From Chitinophagaceae bacterium (GTDB lineage: Bacteria; Bacteroidota; Bacteroidia; Chitinophagales; Chitinophagaceae), in NCBI GenBank assembly GCA_016786745.1, contig JAEUVS010000119.1, forward strand, positions 1 to 32,413: a stretch of 32,413 nt of DNA, in the 5' to 3' direction. A model generated the notes under the pieces. It was not told where the DNA came from and ran no database searches. It worked only from the letters and a program-made list of their open reading frames with translations. Position numbers and translations under genes: made by a program. Of the stretch, positions 24,150 to 32,392 are shown one piece after another (position 1 is the stretch's first letter; every line of letters starts with the position of its first letter).

Positions 24150-24803
24150 TCAATTCGTCGATCCGTCCTGGTACCTGATTTTCTTTTTGCCTTTCGCTTT
24201 CTTCTCAAACTCTAAAACCTCCTTCGGCTTAGGCACTGCTTTCTTTTCCTGCGGCTCAGCAACAGCAGCGCTATTATCTCCTTCAAGTTTACCCAACGTA
24301 TAAGTTTCACTGCGAATCACAGTTCCACTCGCGGGATCATAATATCTCCAGGTGCCATGCTTGAGAGAAGCGCCATCATTTTTCACGATCACTTCATGAT
24401 AGCTGTCGAGTTTATCAACATCTTCCACTAAAATCGTGTCGTACGCTTTATCAGGATTAAGCGCCTTCCAGCTTTGTTCCATTCTGAGTGCGCCGTTAAT
24501 ATCGAAGTATTGGGCAACGCCATCTTTATTACCCCATTTGTAGTGTTCTATTCCTATGAGGTCGCCCATGAGGTTAAACACTCTCCATTCTCCTTCTTTT
24601 CGATTGTTTACAAAAACGCCTTCCTCTTCAAATCCAGGTTCGCCGCGGAGACTTTCCATATGAACCACCCATTCTCCCTGTTTAATTCCGTTTTGATCAA
24701 TCCTGTTGATAGTGTCTTTGCCGTCGTTGATGAGGCGGTAGTCTTTCCATTGACTGAAAGCGCTCGCAGAGATGAGCAGGAGGATAGCAAGGATGGATTT
24801 CAT
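24150..24803 (-). CDS. Secreted MORN-like repeat protein
   Basis: 217 residues. A signal peptide ends near SASAFSQ (residue ~18). The body has MORN/YwqK-like units built around G-x-W and Y/F-x-x-G: IKQGEWVVHM, NRKEGEWRVFNLMGDLIG, GNKDGVAQYFDINGAL and LKHGTWRYYDPASG. The C-terminus is Lys-rich. Such proteins are sometimes named YwqK-type antitoxins, but nothing here supports a toxin-antitoxin role. It lies 35 bases downstream of the M1 peptidase gene on the same strand and is probably co-transcribed. Function unknown. Confidence 0.75.
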   Translation of the reverse strand: MKSILAILLLISASAFSQWKDYRLINDGKDTINRIDQNGIKQGEWVVHMESLRGEPGFEEEGVFVNNRKEGEWRVFNLMGDLIGIEHYKWGNKDGVAQYFDINGALRMEQSWKALNPDKAYDTILVEDVDKLDSYHEVIVKNDGASLKHGTWRYYDPASGTVIRSETYTLGKLEGDNSAAVAEPQEKKAVPKPKEVLEFEKKAKGKKKIRYQDGSTN

Positions 24804-24838
24804 CCTATAAAATTAAAATAATTGGGAGAAGGTAAAAG

Positions 24839-26836
24839 TTAAAAAGGAATAGTTTTCGGCTCTCCGAAATGTTTCCAAACGTTATTAGTCTCGTCAATAT
24901 CAACAGTTTCGAGAAACGGATCAAGTTGAATGGAGGAAACTTTTTTATTTCTCATATATGATTTGGTCAACCTGCTCTCGTTATGTCGCCACACCTGCGC
25001 GGGAATTCGTATCACCTCATTGGTTCCGTCTTCGTAGTTAAGCTGAATAATCACCGGCATCACCAATCCGCCTTTATTACTCATCTCTACCTGGTAAAAA
25101 TATTTGCCGGCGCCTGCTGTAAAAAATTTAACCGTGTCAATAGAGATATCGCAAACATCAGTTGTATAAAACCATCCGCGCCAGAACCAATCGAGATCAT
25201 CGGCGCTTGCGTCTTCCATCGTTCTGAAAAAATCAGCCGGCGTAGGTTGTTTGAATGCCCACCGTTTTGCGTAGGTTTTAAAGGCGGTATCGAAACGCTC
25301 ATGACCCATAATTGTTTCACGAAGAACATTCAGGGCCGTAGCCGGTTTATGATAAGCGCTCGTTGCATATTCGATGGCGTTATCGGAATAAGTCATGATA
25401 GGTTCGTTCACGCCCTTTGGTTTTTTCATATAGGGCACAAGCATTTTCGCAGGACCCCTCGGCCATGTTATCGTGGAATCCCATGCTTTTTCAGCGATAT
25501 ACGATAAAAATGAATCAAACCCTTCATCCATCCATGCCCATTGTCGTTCATCACTGTTTACGATCATCGGAAAGAAGTTATGACCTACTTCGTGAATCAC
25601 CACGCGGATCATTTGCACTCTCATTTCTTCTTTTACGGAGCCGTCTTTTTCAGCCCTGCCATAGTTGAAACAGATCATTGGAAACTCAATGCCATTCGAT
25701 GCTTCCACACTTTGAGCGACCGGATACGGATATGGAATAGTGTGATTGGAGAATGTTTTAAGCGTATGCGCCACCAGTTGTGTAGATGTTTTATGATATA
25801 ACGGATAGGCTTCTTTTCCATAATAGCTCATGCACAGGATCTTTTTTCCGGCGATGGTTATGGACATTCCATCCCAGGCAAATTTTCTTGAGGCCATCCA
25901 TGCGAAGTCTCTTACGTTGGAAGCTTCAAACATCCATGTTTTTCTTGCAGTGCTTCGCGAGCGTTCATTCTGTTTTGCTTCGTCGAGCGTTACGATATCT
26001 ATTGGTTCATTTGCGCTTTGTGCCTTTTGTAACCGTGAAAGTTGTGTGGGGGTTAAAACTTCTTTGTAATTTTTACATTCGCCGGTAGCGCCTGCAATAT
26101 GATCGGCCGGAAGGTTAATGCGTACTTTGAAATTTCCAAACGTCAGCGCGAATTCTTTGTTATTGTATTGCTGGTTGTGCCACCCCTGGTAGTCGCTGTA
26201 CAAACACATGCGCGGATACCAGTGTGTAATCGTGTAAAGGTTGTTTCCATCGGGGAAGGGTTCATAACCGCCACGCCCGAAGAATACCATGCGGTTTGTT
26301 ATCTTATAGTTCCAGGAAATCTTAAAAACATACTGCTGTTTGCTTTTCAATGGTGTTGGGAGGTCGATACGCATCATTGTTCTGTTGACTGTATAGTGCA
26401 GTTTTTTTCCTGATGCGTCGGTAACAGATACCAGGTTTACGCCATAATCATTTGGTTTGTTTTCGTCTTCCCATTTTTTGAGCTCCTGTTCTGAAAGTTT
26501 TTCCGGTACCGCATTATTGTATTGATAGTTCGCGTTGCGGTCCTTTGAATAGAGGTTTTCGTCGAGTTGCAGCCAGAGATAGGTAAGTTCATCCGGGGAG
26601 TTGTTGTGATAGGTGATGGTTTCATTTCCTGAGATGCGCAGGTTTTTTTCGTCGAGTTCGCAGGTAATGTCGTAGTCTGCGCGTTGCTGCCAGTATTTAG
26701 GACCGGGAGCGCCACTGGCAGTGCGGTATTCGTTGGGAGTGGGGAGGAGAGTACCGAGCGGTTCGAATTTATTTCCGTGCTGGGAAAAAATTTTCAGATG
26801 GCTGAAACAGAATAGTAGAAAGATTATTTTTTTCAT
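24839..26836 (-). CDS. Secreted M1-family metallopeptidase
   Basis: 665 residues. A signal peptide ends near IFSQ (residue ~19). The gluzincin motif HExxH is at 415-419 (VIHEVGHNF), with the second Glu ligand at 438 in WMDEGFDSF. The exopeptidase motif GxMEN has a variant form, NGIEFPMICF, at 381-390, so aminopeptidase specificity is less certain than the fold. The N-terminal domain is beta-sandwich-like (YDITCELDEKNLRISGNETITY). It probably acts in the periplasm on peptides. Its start lies directly behind a repeat element that appears to supply GGAG eight bases before the ATG. It is transcribed with the MORN-like gene downstream and perhaps with the CorC-like gene upstream. Confidence 0.9.
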   Translation of the reverse strand: MKKIIFLLFCFSHLKIFSQHGNKFEPLGTLLPTPNEYRTASGAPGPKYWQQRADYDITCELDEKNLRISGNETITYHNNSPDELTYLWLQLDENLYSKDRNANYQYNNAVPEKLSEQELKKWEDENKPNDYGVNLVSVTDASGKKLHYTVNRTMMRIDLPTPLKSKQQYVFKISWNYKITNRMVFFGRGGYEPFPDGNNLYTITHWYPRMCLYSDYQGWHNQQYNNKEFALTFGNFKVRINLPADHIAGATGECKNYKEVLTPTQLSRLQKAQSANEPIDIVTLDEAKQNERSRSTARKTWMFEASNVRDFAWMASRKFAWDGMSITIAGKKILCMSYYGKEAYPLYHKTSTQLVAHTLKTFSNHTIPYPYPVAQSVEASNGIEFPMICFNYGRAEKDGSVKEEMRVQMIRVVIHEVGHNFFPMIVNSDERQWAWMDEGFDSFLSYIAEKAWDSTITWPRGPAKMLVPYMKKPKGVNEPIMTYSDNAIEYATSAYHKPATALNVLRETIMGHERFDTAFKTYAKRWAFKQPTPADFFRTMEDASADDLDWFWRGWFYTTDVCDISIDTVKFFTAGAGKYFYQVEMSNKGGLVMPVIIQLNYEDGTNEVIRIPAQVWRHNESRLTKSYMRNKKVSSIQLDPFLETVDIDETNNVWKHFGEPKTIPF

Positions 26837-26838
26837 AG

Positions 26839-26889
26839 ATTTTTCTCCACAGTTCCCTCACACTCGCTTCGCTCGGTTCGGGATGACAA
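26839..26889 (-). repeat. GTCATCCCGAAC...GAGCGAAGCGAG repeat element
   Basis: On the minus strand GTCATCCCGAACC is followed by GAGCGAAGCGAG, then GTGAGGGAACTGTGGAG and AAAAATC. It contains the palindrome CGAGCGAAGCGAG minus its ends. This is a type of sequence found between genes in many bacterial genomes. Its GGAG lies eight bases before the start codon of the M1 gene. Confidence 0.65.
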
Positions 26890-26890
26890 A

Positions 26891-26939
26891 TTCACGATTC
26901 ACGTTTCACGATTCACGATTCACGATTCACGCCCTCACT
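26891..26939 (-). repeat. Heptad repeat array after the CorC-like gene
   Basis: Seven consecutive seven-base units. On the coding strand they are AGTGAGG, GCGTGAA-type, then CGTGAAT repeated with one CGTGAAA. The TGA stop of the CorC-like gene is part of the first unit. It is the longest of the five arrays. Confidence 0.8.
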
Positions 26940-28230
26940 CCTCCATGTTTTCCTTAATCTCCTTCGAAATATTTACCAGTACCTTATCAATTCTCTGCGC
27001 GTCCATATCAAGAATTTCGAGGCTGAAGCCTTCCCACTCAAGTTTATCAGCTGGCTTGGGAATGCGCTGCAACTGGTGAAGTATAAACCCGGCAAGCGTA
27101 TCAAACTCCTGCTCTCCTTCATTCATCCACTCGGTTTTATCGAAGCGGCTAAGAAAATCATAGAAGGGTATCTGTGCATCCACAAGAAACGACCCGTCTT
27201 CTCTTTCAACTATCTCATAATCGTCGATATGCTGCTCAGGAAGATCGCCGATTATCGCTTCGAGAATATCATTCAGCGTAATCATGCCCAAAAGACTACC
27301 GTATTCATCAATGATAAAACACGAATGAATTTTCGATTGCTTGTACTTCTCGAGTACCTGGTACGCAGAATTGTTTTCAGGCACATACAGCGGCGGTTTC
27401 ATCATGTCTTTGAACAGCGTCAAATCATCTTTCACATAAAGATCCTTGATAGACACCACCCCTTTGATATTATCAATATGTCCATCGCAGATCGGGTAAA
27501 CAGAGTGCGGTTCTTCGACTATCTTTTCCTTTATTATCGCTTCGGTATCGTTGATATCGAACCAGATGATATCGCTCCGGTGCGTCATCAAAGAGGTAAT
27601 GGTACGGTCGCCGAGGTGAAACACGCGCTCGATAATTTGCTGTTCGGCTTCTTCTATTGTTCCCTGTTCTGTTCCTTCGCTGATGATGGCTTTAATTTCT
27701 TCTTCCGTAACCTGGTTATCGCTTCTCTTTATATTGAAAAGTTTAACAATAACGAACGTCGATTTGGAGAGCAACCAGATGAACGGGTGGGTAATGCGTC
27801 CGAGCACATGCATGGGCCTGGCCATGAACTTCGCTATTTTCTCGGGTCGCGCGAGGCCGAGGCGCTTTGGTACCAGCTCGCCGAGCACCATGGAAAAGTA
27901 AGTGATGATAATTACGATGATCGCTGTGGCGATACCGTTACTGTAGTCGGCTATCGATTCGAAACGATGGAGGAACGCCGCGAGGTCGGTTTTAAGATTT
28001 TCGCCGGATAAAATACCCGTTAAGATACCGATAAGTGTAATGCCTATTTGTACGGTGGAAAGAAATGTATCGGGATGATTGGCCAGTTCGAGCGCTTCCT
28101 TGGCCGACTTGTCTCCCTTGTTAGCCTGTGCTTCCAACCGGGCTTTCCGGGACGATACCAGGGCGATTTCTGCCATCGAAAACAATCCATTCAATAAAAT
28201 GAGCCCCAGGATAAGTAGAATCTCTCCCAT
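26935..28230 (-). CDS. DUF21-CBS-CorC/HlyC family membrane protein
   Basis: 431 residues. The N-terminal CNNM/DUF21 membrane domain (about 1-170; LILGLILLNGLFSMAEIALVSSRKARLE, IGITLIGILTGI, ATAIIVIIITYFSMVLGELVPKRL, given in blocks) is followed by a CBS pair (about 190-330; MTHRSDIIWFDI, VYPICDGHIDNIKGVV, SCFIIDEYGSLLGMITLNDILE) and the C-terminal CorC_HlyC domain (REDGSFLVDAQIPFYDFLSRF, FDTLAGFIL). Members are magnesium/cobalt efflux or transport-related proteins, often called hemolysins without good reason. A promoter lies upstream, divergent from glmM. Confidence 0.93.
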   Translation of the reverse strand: MGEILLILGLILLNGLFSMAEIALVSSRKARLEAQANKGDKSAKEALELANHPDTFLSTVQIGITLIGILTGILSGENLKTDLAAFLHRFESIADYSNGIATAIIVIIITYFSMVLGELVPKRLGLARPEKIAKFMARPMHVLGRITHPFIWLLSKSTFVIVKLFNIKRSDNQVTEEEIKAIISEGTEQGTIEEAEQQIIERVFHLGDRTITSLMTHRSDIIWFDINDTEAIIKEKIVEEPHSVYPICDGHIDNIKGVVSIKDLYVKDDLTLFKDMMKPPLYVPENNSAYQVLEKYKQSKIHSCFIIDEYGSLLGMITLNDILEAIIGDLPEQHIDDYEIVEREDGSFLVDAQIPFYDFLSRFDKTEWMNEGEQEFDTLAGFILHQLQRIPKPADKLEWEGFSLEILDMDAQRIDKVLVNISKEIKENMEE

Positions 28231-28298
28231 TTACATTATTATTTAATTAAGCTAAGCAATTCCTGCCCAGCCCGGTGTGCTCAAGAGCCTTCCTTTAG

Positions 28299-28329
28299 CA
28301 AAAGTAAACAACGGAAGTGAGCACGTAAA
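28299..28329 (-). promoter_or_regulatory. Promoter of the CorC-like gene
   Basis: Minus strand TTTA (28329-28326), 19 bases, then TACTTTTG (28306-28299), matching TAnnTTTG. The leader to the ATG at 28230 would be about 60 bases. It is back to back with the glmM promoter. Confidence 0.55.
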
Positions 28330-28333
28330 CCAT

Positions 28334-28341
28334 TATTTTTG
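28334..28341 (+). promoter_or_regulatory. -7 box of glmM promoter
   Basis: TATTTTTG matches TAnnTTTG, 21 bases before the GTG start at 28363. No clear -33 TTTG. It lies 28 bases from the opposing CorC-like -7 box. Confidence 0.45.
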
Positions 28342-28362
28342 TGCCTACTAAACCGGACAATT

Positions 28363-29742
28363 GTGGCATTGATCAAAAGTATTTCTGGCATTCGGGGAAC
28401 AATAGGAGGAAAACCAGGAGATAATTTAACACCACTCGACGTAGTAAGATTCGCGGCAGCTTTCGGAAGCTGGTTAGCTGAAAAAACAAACAACCGTAAG
28501 ATCGTAATAGGCCGTGACGGCCGCATCAGTGGACCAATGGTCCAGGACCTTGTGGTAAGCACGCTTGCAGGCCTCGGTTTCGACATCGTTGATGTGGGTC
28601 TTTCCACCACCCCCACGGTAGAATTAGCCGTTACGGGCGAAAAAGCGGCGGGCGGGGTCATTATCACCGCCAGCCACAACCCGCGTGAATGGAACGCGCT
28701 TAAGCTGCTCAACTCAAATGGCGAATTCATCAGCGCCGCCGACGGGGCCGCTGTACTCGAAAAAGCTTCAAAAGATCAATACCAGTTCTCTACCGTTGAT
28801 AAAATAGGTACTTACACCTTCAATGACAGCTACCTGAAAAAACACATCGACGCTGTTGTAAACTATCCTCTTGTTGAAGTAGAAAATATCAGGAAGAAAA
28901 ACTACCGGATAGTGGTAGATGTGATCAATTCCACCGGCGCCATCTTCATTCCACCCTTGCTTAAGGCGCTTGGAGTGGATGAAGTTGTTGTGTTAAATGG
29001 AGATGTTGATGGAAAATTCGCGCACAATCCGGAGCCATTGCCAGAAAATCTTTCTGAATTAAGTGCCGCTGTCAGAAAAAACAAAGCGGACCTGGGTATT
29101 GCCGTTGACCCCGACGTAGACCGCCTGTGCTTTGTATGTGAAGATGGCAGCATGTTCGGCGAAGAATACACACTCGTGGCCGTAGCCGATTTTGTGCTTG
29201 GAAAGCGCCCGGGCAACACCGTTAGCAACATGAGCAGCACCAAAGCGCTGAAAGAAATTACGCTTAGTCATGGTGGACAATATTTTCCATCGGCCGTTGG
29301 CGAAGTGAACGTGGTAACGAAAATGAAGGAGGTAGGCGCGGTGATAGGTGGAGAAGGAAACGGAGGTATTATCGTTCCCGACCTGCATTATGGCCGCGAC
29401 GCCCTTATAGGCATCGCTCTCTTTCTCAGCTCTCTTTCTAACCATCGAAATGGCATGAAATCGTTCAGGGCCCGTTATCCGGATTATTTTATATCGAAGA
29501 ACAAGATAGAACTTGGTAAAAACGTAAACGTAAAAGAGATATTCGCCCAGATACAGAAAAAGTATAAAAAGCAACCAGTGAACACGGAAGACGGGTTGAA
29601 GATTGAATTTGATAACGACTGGGTGCATTTGCGCACGTCTAACACTGAGCCAATCATAAGGATATACGCGGAAAGTAATTTCGAGACCACCGCGAACAAC
29701 ATCGCGGTTCGCCTGATGCAGGATATCAAAGAGTTTAGTTAG
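28363..29742 (+). CDS. glmM: Phosphoglucosamine mutase (alpha-D-phosphohexomutase family)
   Basis: 459 residues from a GTG at 28363, chosen because ALIKSISGIRGTIGG is the family's N-terminus; a TTG eight codons upstream would sit on the promoter. It converts glucosamine-6-phosphate to glucosamine-1-phosphate for cell wall synthesis. The phosphoserine loop is TASHNP with Ser104. The metal loop is DPDVDRL at 249-255. The sugar-binding loop appears as GGEGNGGIIVP and the phosphate-binding loop as RTSNTEPIIRIYAE. A phosphomannomutase/phosphoglucomutase activity cannot be excluded from sequence alone. Confidence 0.88.
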   Translation: MALIKSISGIRGTIGGKPGDNLTPLDVVRFAAAFGSWLAEKTNNRKIVIGRDGRISGPMVQDLVVSTLAGLGFDIVDVGLSTTPTVELAVTGEKAAGGVIITASHNPREWNALKLLNSNGEFISAADGAAVLEKASKDQYQFSTVDKIGTYTFNDSYLKKHIDAVVNYPLVEVENIRKKNYRIVVDVINSTGAIFIPPLLKALGVDEVVVLNGDVDGKFAHNPEPLPENLSELSAAVRKNKADLGIAVDPDVDRLCFVCEDGSMFGEEYTLVAVADFVLGKRPGNTVSNMSSTKALKEITLSHGGQYFPSAVGEVNVVTKMKEVGAVIGGEGNGGIIVPDLHYGRDALIGIALFLSSLSNHRNGMKSFRARYPDYFISKNKIELGKNVNVKEIFAQIQKKYKKQPVNTEDGLKIEFDNDWVHLRTSNTEPIIRIYAESNFETTANNIAVRLMQDIKEFS

Positions 29743-29770
29743 AAGCTTAAAAGTTTTTACTTTTGAGCTT
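29743..29770 (+). promoter_or_regulatory. Hairpin overlapping the promoter of the cysteine desulfurase gene
   Basis: AAGCTTAAAAG (29743-29753), loop TTTTTA and CTTTTGAGCTT (29760-29770) pair in eleven positions with one wobble. The right arm contains most of the -7 box TACTTTTG (29758-29765), and a TTTA 20 bases upstream (29734-29737) may be the -33. It could act as terminator of glmM RNA or as a protein site. Confidence 0.45.
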
Positions 29771-29774
29771 TGCT

Positions 29775-30902
29775 ATGAATCGTATCTACCTCGACAACGC
29801 CGCTACCACACCACTCGATAAGGAAGTTCTGGACGCCATGACCCCTTATCTCACAGAAAAATTCGGTAACCCTTCTTCCATTTATTCTTATGGCCGCGAA
29901 AGCCGCATGGCGGTAGAAACCGCGCGGAAGTCCGTCGCGAAAATTCTGAATGCGCATCCCGCGGAAATATTTTTTACTTCGGGCGGAACCGAAAGTTCAA
30001 ACACCGCGATTACGTCTTCTGTACGCGACCTCGGCTGCACACATATCATTACATCGCCTATCGAGCATCACGCTACAATGCATACGGTTGATCACCTTCA
30101 TTGCCGCGGCGAAGCGTCGGTGAGTTATGTGAATGTGCTGCCAAACGGTCACATCGACCTGGAGCACCTTCACCAGCTGTTGTCGGAAAGTGAAGAGAAA
30201 TGTCTTGTCACACTGCTTCACGCGAACAACGAAATCGGCAACCTCACGGATCTCCACGTGGTTGGTGAACTGTGTAAACCGTTCGGTGCGGTTTTTCATT
30301 CCGATACGGTGCAAACGGTCGGGCACCTGCCGTTTGATCTTCGCAACACACCCGTACATTTTATTACGGCAGCCGGTCACAAATTTCACGGGCCGAAAGG
30401 CGTGGGACTTTTATACATCAACGAAAACGTAAAGATCAAACCATACATCCATGGCGGCGCGCAGGAACGAAATATGCGGGCCGGCACAGAAAACCTGTAC
30501 GGTATTGTCGGGTTTGCCAAAGCGCTTGAAATCGCGACAAAAAATTATAAAGAAGAAAGTGAATACATCCGGTCGCTGAAATTGTATATGATGCAACAGT
30601 TGTCGGAGAAGGTGAATGGCATTGCGTTTAACGGCGATCCGATGGGCAATTCATTATACACGGTGTTAAGTGTGTCGTTCCCGAAAACCGAAAAATCGGA
30701 AATGATATTATTCAACCTCGATATAGCAAACATCTGCGCGAGTGGTGGCAGCGCATGCACAAGTGGCGCCGACCAGGGCTCGCACGTTATCCGCGCCATC
30801 AATAATAATCCCAACCAGGTAACGGTTCGGTTTTCTTTCAGTAAGTTTAACACCCGGGAAGAAATTGATGTGGTGGTAGACAAACTGCAAACAATGATCT
30901 GA
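29775..30902 (+). CDS. Cysteine desulfurase (NifS/IscS-like, PLP-dependent)
   Basis: 375 residues from the ATG at 29775, giving the family start MNRIYLDNAATTPLD. It removes sulfur from cysteine for Fe-S clusters and thio-modified tRNA. Features: SGGTESSN, PIEHHA with His99 stacking on PLP, HANNEIGN, the Asp at 177 (HSDTVQ), the PLP lysine Lys203 in TAAGHKFHGPKGVGLLY, RAGTEN, and the active Cys328 in ASGGSACTSG on a short loop, more like group I. No iscU or sufBCD gene is adjacent, so the target pathway is open. The next gene starts 17 bases on. Confidence 0.93.
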   Translation: MNRIYLDNAATTPLDKEVLDAMTPYLTEKFGNPSSIYSYGRESRMAVETARKSVAKILNAHPAEIFFTSGGTESSNTAITSSVRDLGCTHIITSPIEHHATMHTVDHLHCRGEASVSYVNVLPNGHIDLEHLHQLLSESEEKCLVTLLHANNEIGNLTDLHVVGELCKPFGAVFHSDTVQTVGHLPFDLRNTPVHFITAAGHKFHGPKGVGLLYINENVKIKPYIHGGAQERNMRAGTENLYGIVGFAKALEIATKNYKEESEYIRSLKLYMMQQLSEKVNGIAFNGDPMGNSLYTVLSVSFPKTEKSEMILFNLDIANICASGGSACTSGADQGSHVIRAINNNPNQVTVRFSFSKFNTREEIDVVVDKLQTMI

Positions 30903-30919
30903 GCTTTCCCGTCGCTCAC

Positions 30920-32392
30920 ATGAAGTATATTCTTGGTATTGATATCGGCACAACCAACACCAAGGCTGTTGCATACGATCTGCAGGGCGCGCCTGTTGCG
31001 CAGGCGAGCAGCACGTATGCATTCATATCGGAACAGGAGGGCTATCACGAACTTGATCCGCGCGTTCTTTTCACTGCGGTAACAGAAGTGATGAAAGCGG
31101 TGCTGGAATTGTTACCCCGAACGCAGGTTGCCGGTGTTTGCTTCAGCTCGGCAATGCATGGACTGATTGCCGTTGACGAAAAGTGCCATCCTCTTACAAA
31201 TATGATCACCTGGGCCGACCTGCGCAGCAGCGAGTATGCGATGCGTTTGAAATTTACGGATGTTGGCCACAGGTTATATGAAAGAACGGGTACGCCGGTG
31301 CATGCGATGGCGCCATTATGCAAGTTGATGTGGATGCGCGATAACCAGCCTGGTATATTTGAGCGCGCGCATAAATTTATTTCGATCAAAGAATATATTT
31401 ACTTCCACTTCTTTGGTGAGTTTATAATAGATCATTCAGTTGCCTCTTCTACCGGCCTGTTCGATATTTACGACCTCGACTGGAACAATGAAGCGTTGCA
31501 CACTGCCGGTATCAGCAGGGAGAAATTATCAAAGCTTGTTAAAACAACGCATATAATTACCGGGCTGGCTGAAAATTACGCAACGATGTTTGGTATTGAT
31601 GTTAATACTCCTTTTGTTGCGGGCGCGAGCGATGGTTGCCTGGCGCATATCGGCAGTAGTGCGTTGGGAAGTGGTGATGTTTCGCTCACGATTGGCACGA
31701 GTGGTGCAGTAAGGATGATGATTAACCGTCCCGCCTTTGATCCGAAGCACAGGATATTTAATTATGTGTTGATGGAGAACGCGTATTTGTCGGGCGGTCC
31801 TTTGAACAATGGAGGAAATGTGATGCAGTGGTTTGCGAGAGGTTTTTTGAAAAAAGAATTTTCGAGGGCCGATGAAATTGAAGAGTTCATTGCTGAGGCG
31901 TGCGCTGTGCCGGCTGGGTCCGAAGGGTTAGTGTTCCTTCCATATATTTATGGGGAGCGTGCACCTGTATGGGACGCGCAGGCGAGGGGTATTTTCTTTG
32001 GTGTATCGGCTGTTCATACGGCTGCTCATTTTATGCGCGCAATAATGGAAGGGATTTCGTTTGCGTTGCTGGAAATTCTCAATACAATGGAGGAAACGAT
32101 TGGTCCTTCGAACCAGATTTTCGCGAGTGGTGGATTTATTCGTTCCGATAACTGGAAGAAATTGCTCGCGGATGTGTTGGGTAGAAAGATTTATATCACG
32201 CATGCGGAGGATTCATCGGCCGCGGGTGCGGCGATGGTGGCAATGATGGCGTTGGGTTTGAAAAAAGATTTTAATGAGATGAGATCGTTTTTTTCAGTTA
32301 AGGAAACGTATGAGCCGGATATGAGCGATCATGAGGTTTACATGCGTAATTATGCGGTTTATTCTACCTTGTATGAGAAATTTAAGAGGTGA
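30920..32392 (+). CDS. FGGY-family sugar kinase, gluconokinase-like
   Basis: 490 residues, normal for FGGY kinases. The N-terminal ATPase-like domain starts MKYILGIDIGTTNTKAV (phosphate-1 loop, Asp8). The catalytic base is Asp238 in GASDGCLAHIG. Adenosine region ASGGFIRSDNWKKLLADV follows near the end. Blocks such as LYERTGTPVHAMAPLCKLMW, KFISIKEYIYFHFFGEF and GGPLNNGGNVMQWF are closer in my memory to GntK-type gluconokinases than to xylulokinases, so gluconate is the favoured substrate; xylulose is the alternative. It is probably co-transcribed with the desulfurase gene. The TGA stop is the first unit of a period-7 repeat. Confidence 0.85.
   Translation: MKYILGIDIGTTNTKAVAYDLQGAPVAQASSTYAFISEQEGYHELDPRVLFTAVTEVMKAVLELLPRTQVAGVCFSSAMHGLIAVDEKCHPLTNMITWADLRSSEYAMRLKFTDVGHRLYERTGTPVHAMAPLCKLMWMRDNQPGIFERAHKFISIKEYIYFHFFGEFIIDHSVASSTGLFDIYDLDWNNEALHTAGISREKLSKLVKTTHIITGLAENYATMFGIDVNTPFVAGASDGCLAHIGSSALGSGDVSLTIGTSGAVRMMINRPAFDPKHRIFNYVLMENAYLSGGPLNNGGNVMQWFARGFLKKEFSRADEIEEFIAEACAVPAGSEGLVFLPYIYGERAPVWDAQARGIFFGVSAVHTAAHFMRAIMEGISFALLEILNTMEETIGPSNQIFASGGFIRSDNWKKLLADVLGRKIYITHAEDSSAAGAAMVAMMALGLKKDFNEMRSFFSVKETYEPDMSDHEVYMRNYAVYSTLYEKFKR

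Noticed and set aside
24150..24803. Toxin-antitoxin antitoxin (YwqK-like name)
   Set aside because: MORN-like repeats are present but the protein is secreted and has no toxin neighbour.
26891..26939. CRISPR-like array
   Set aside because: Units are seven bases without spacers; there are no cas genes.
27076..28011. 311-residue frame on the plus strand opposite the CorC-like gene
   Set aside because: It is antisense to a clear family protein, lacks any recognisable domain and has an odd residue composition.
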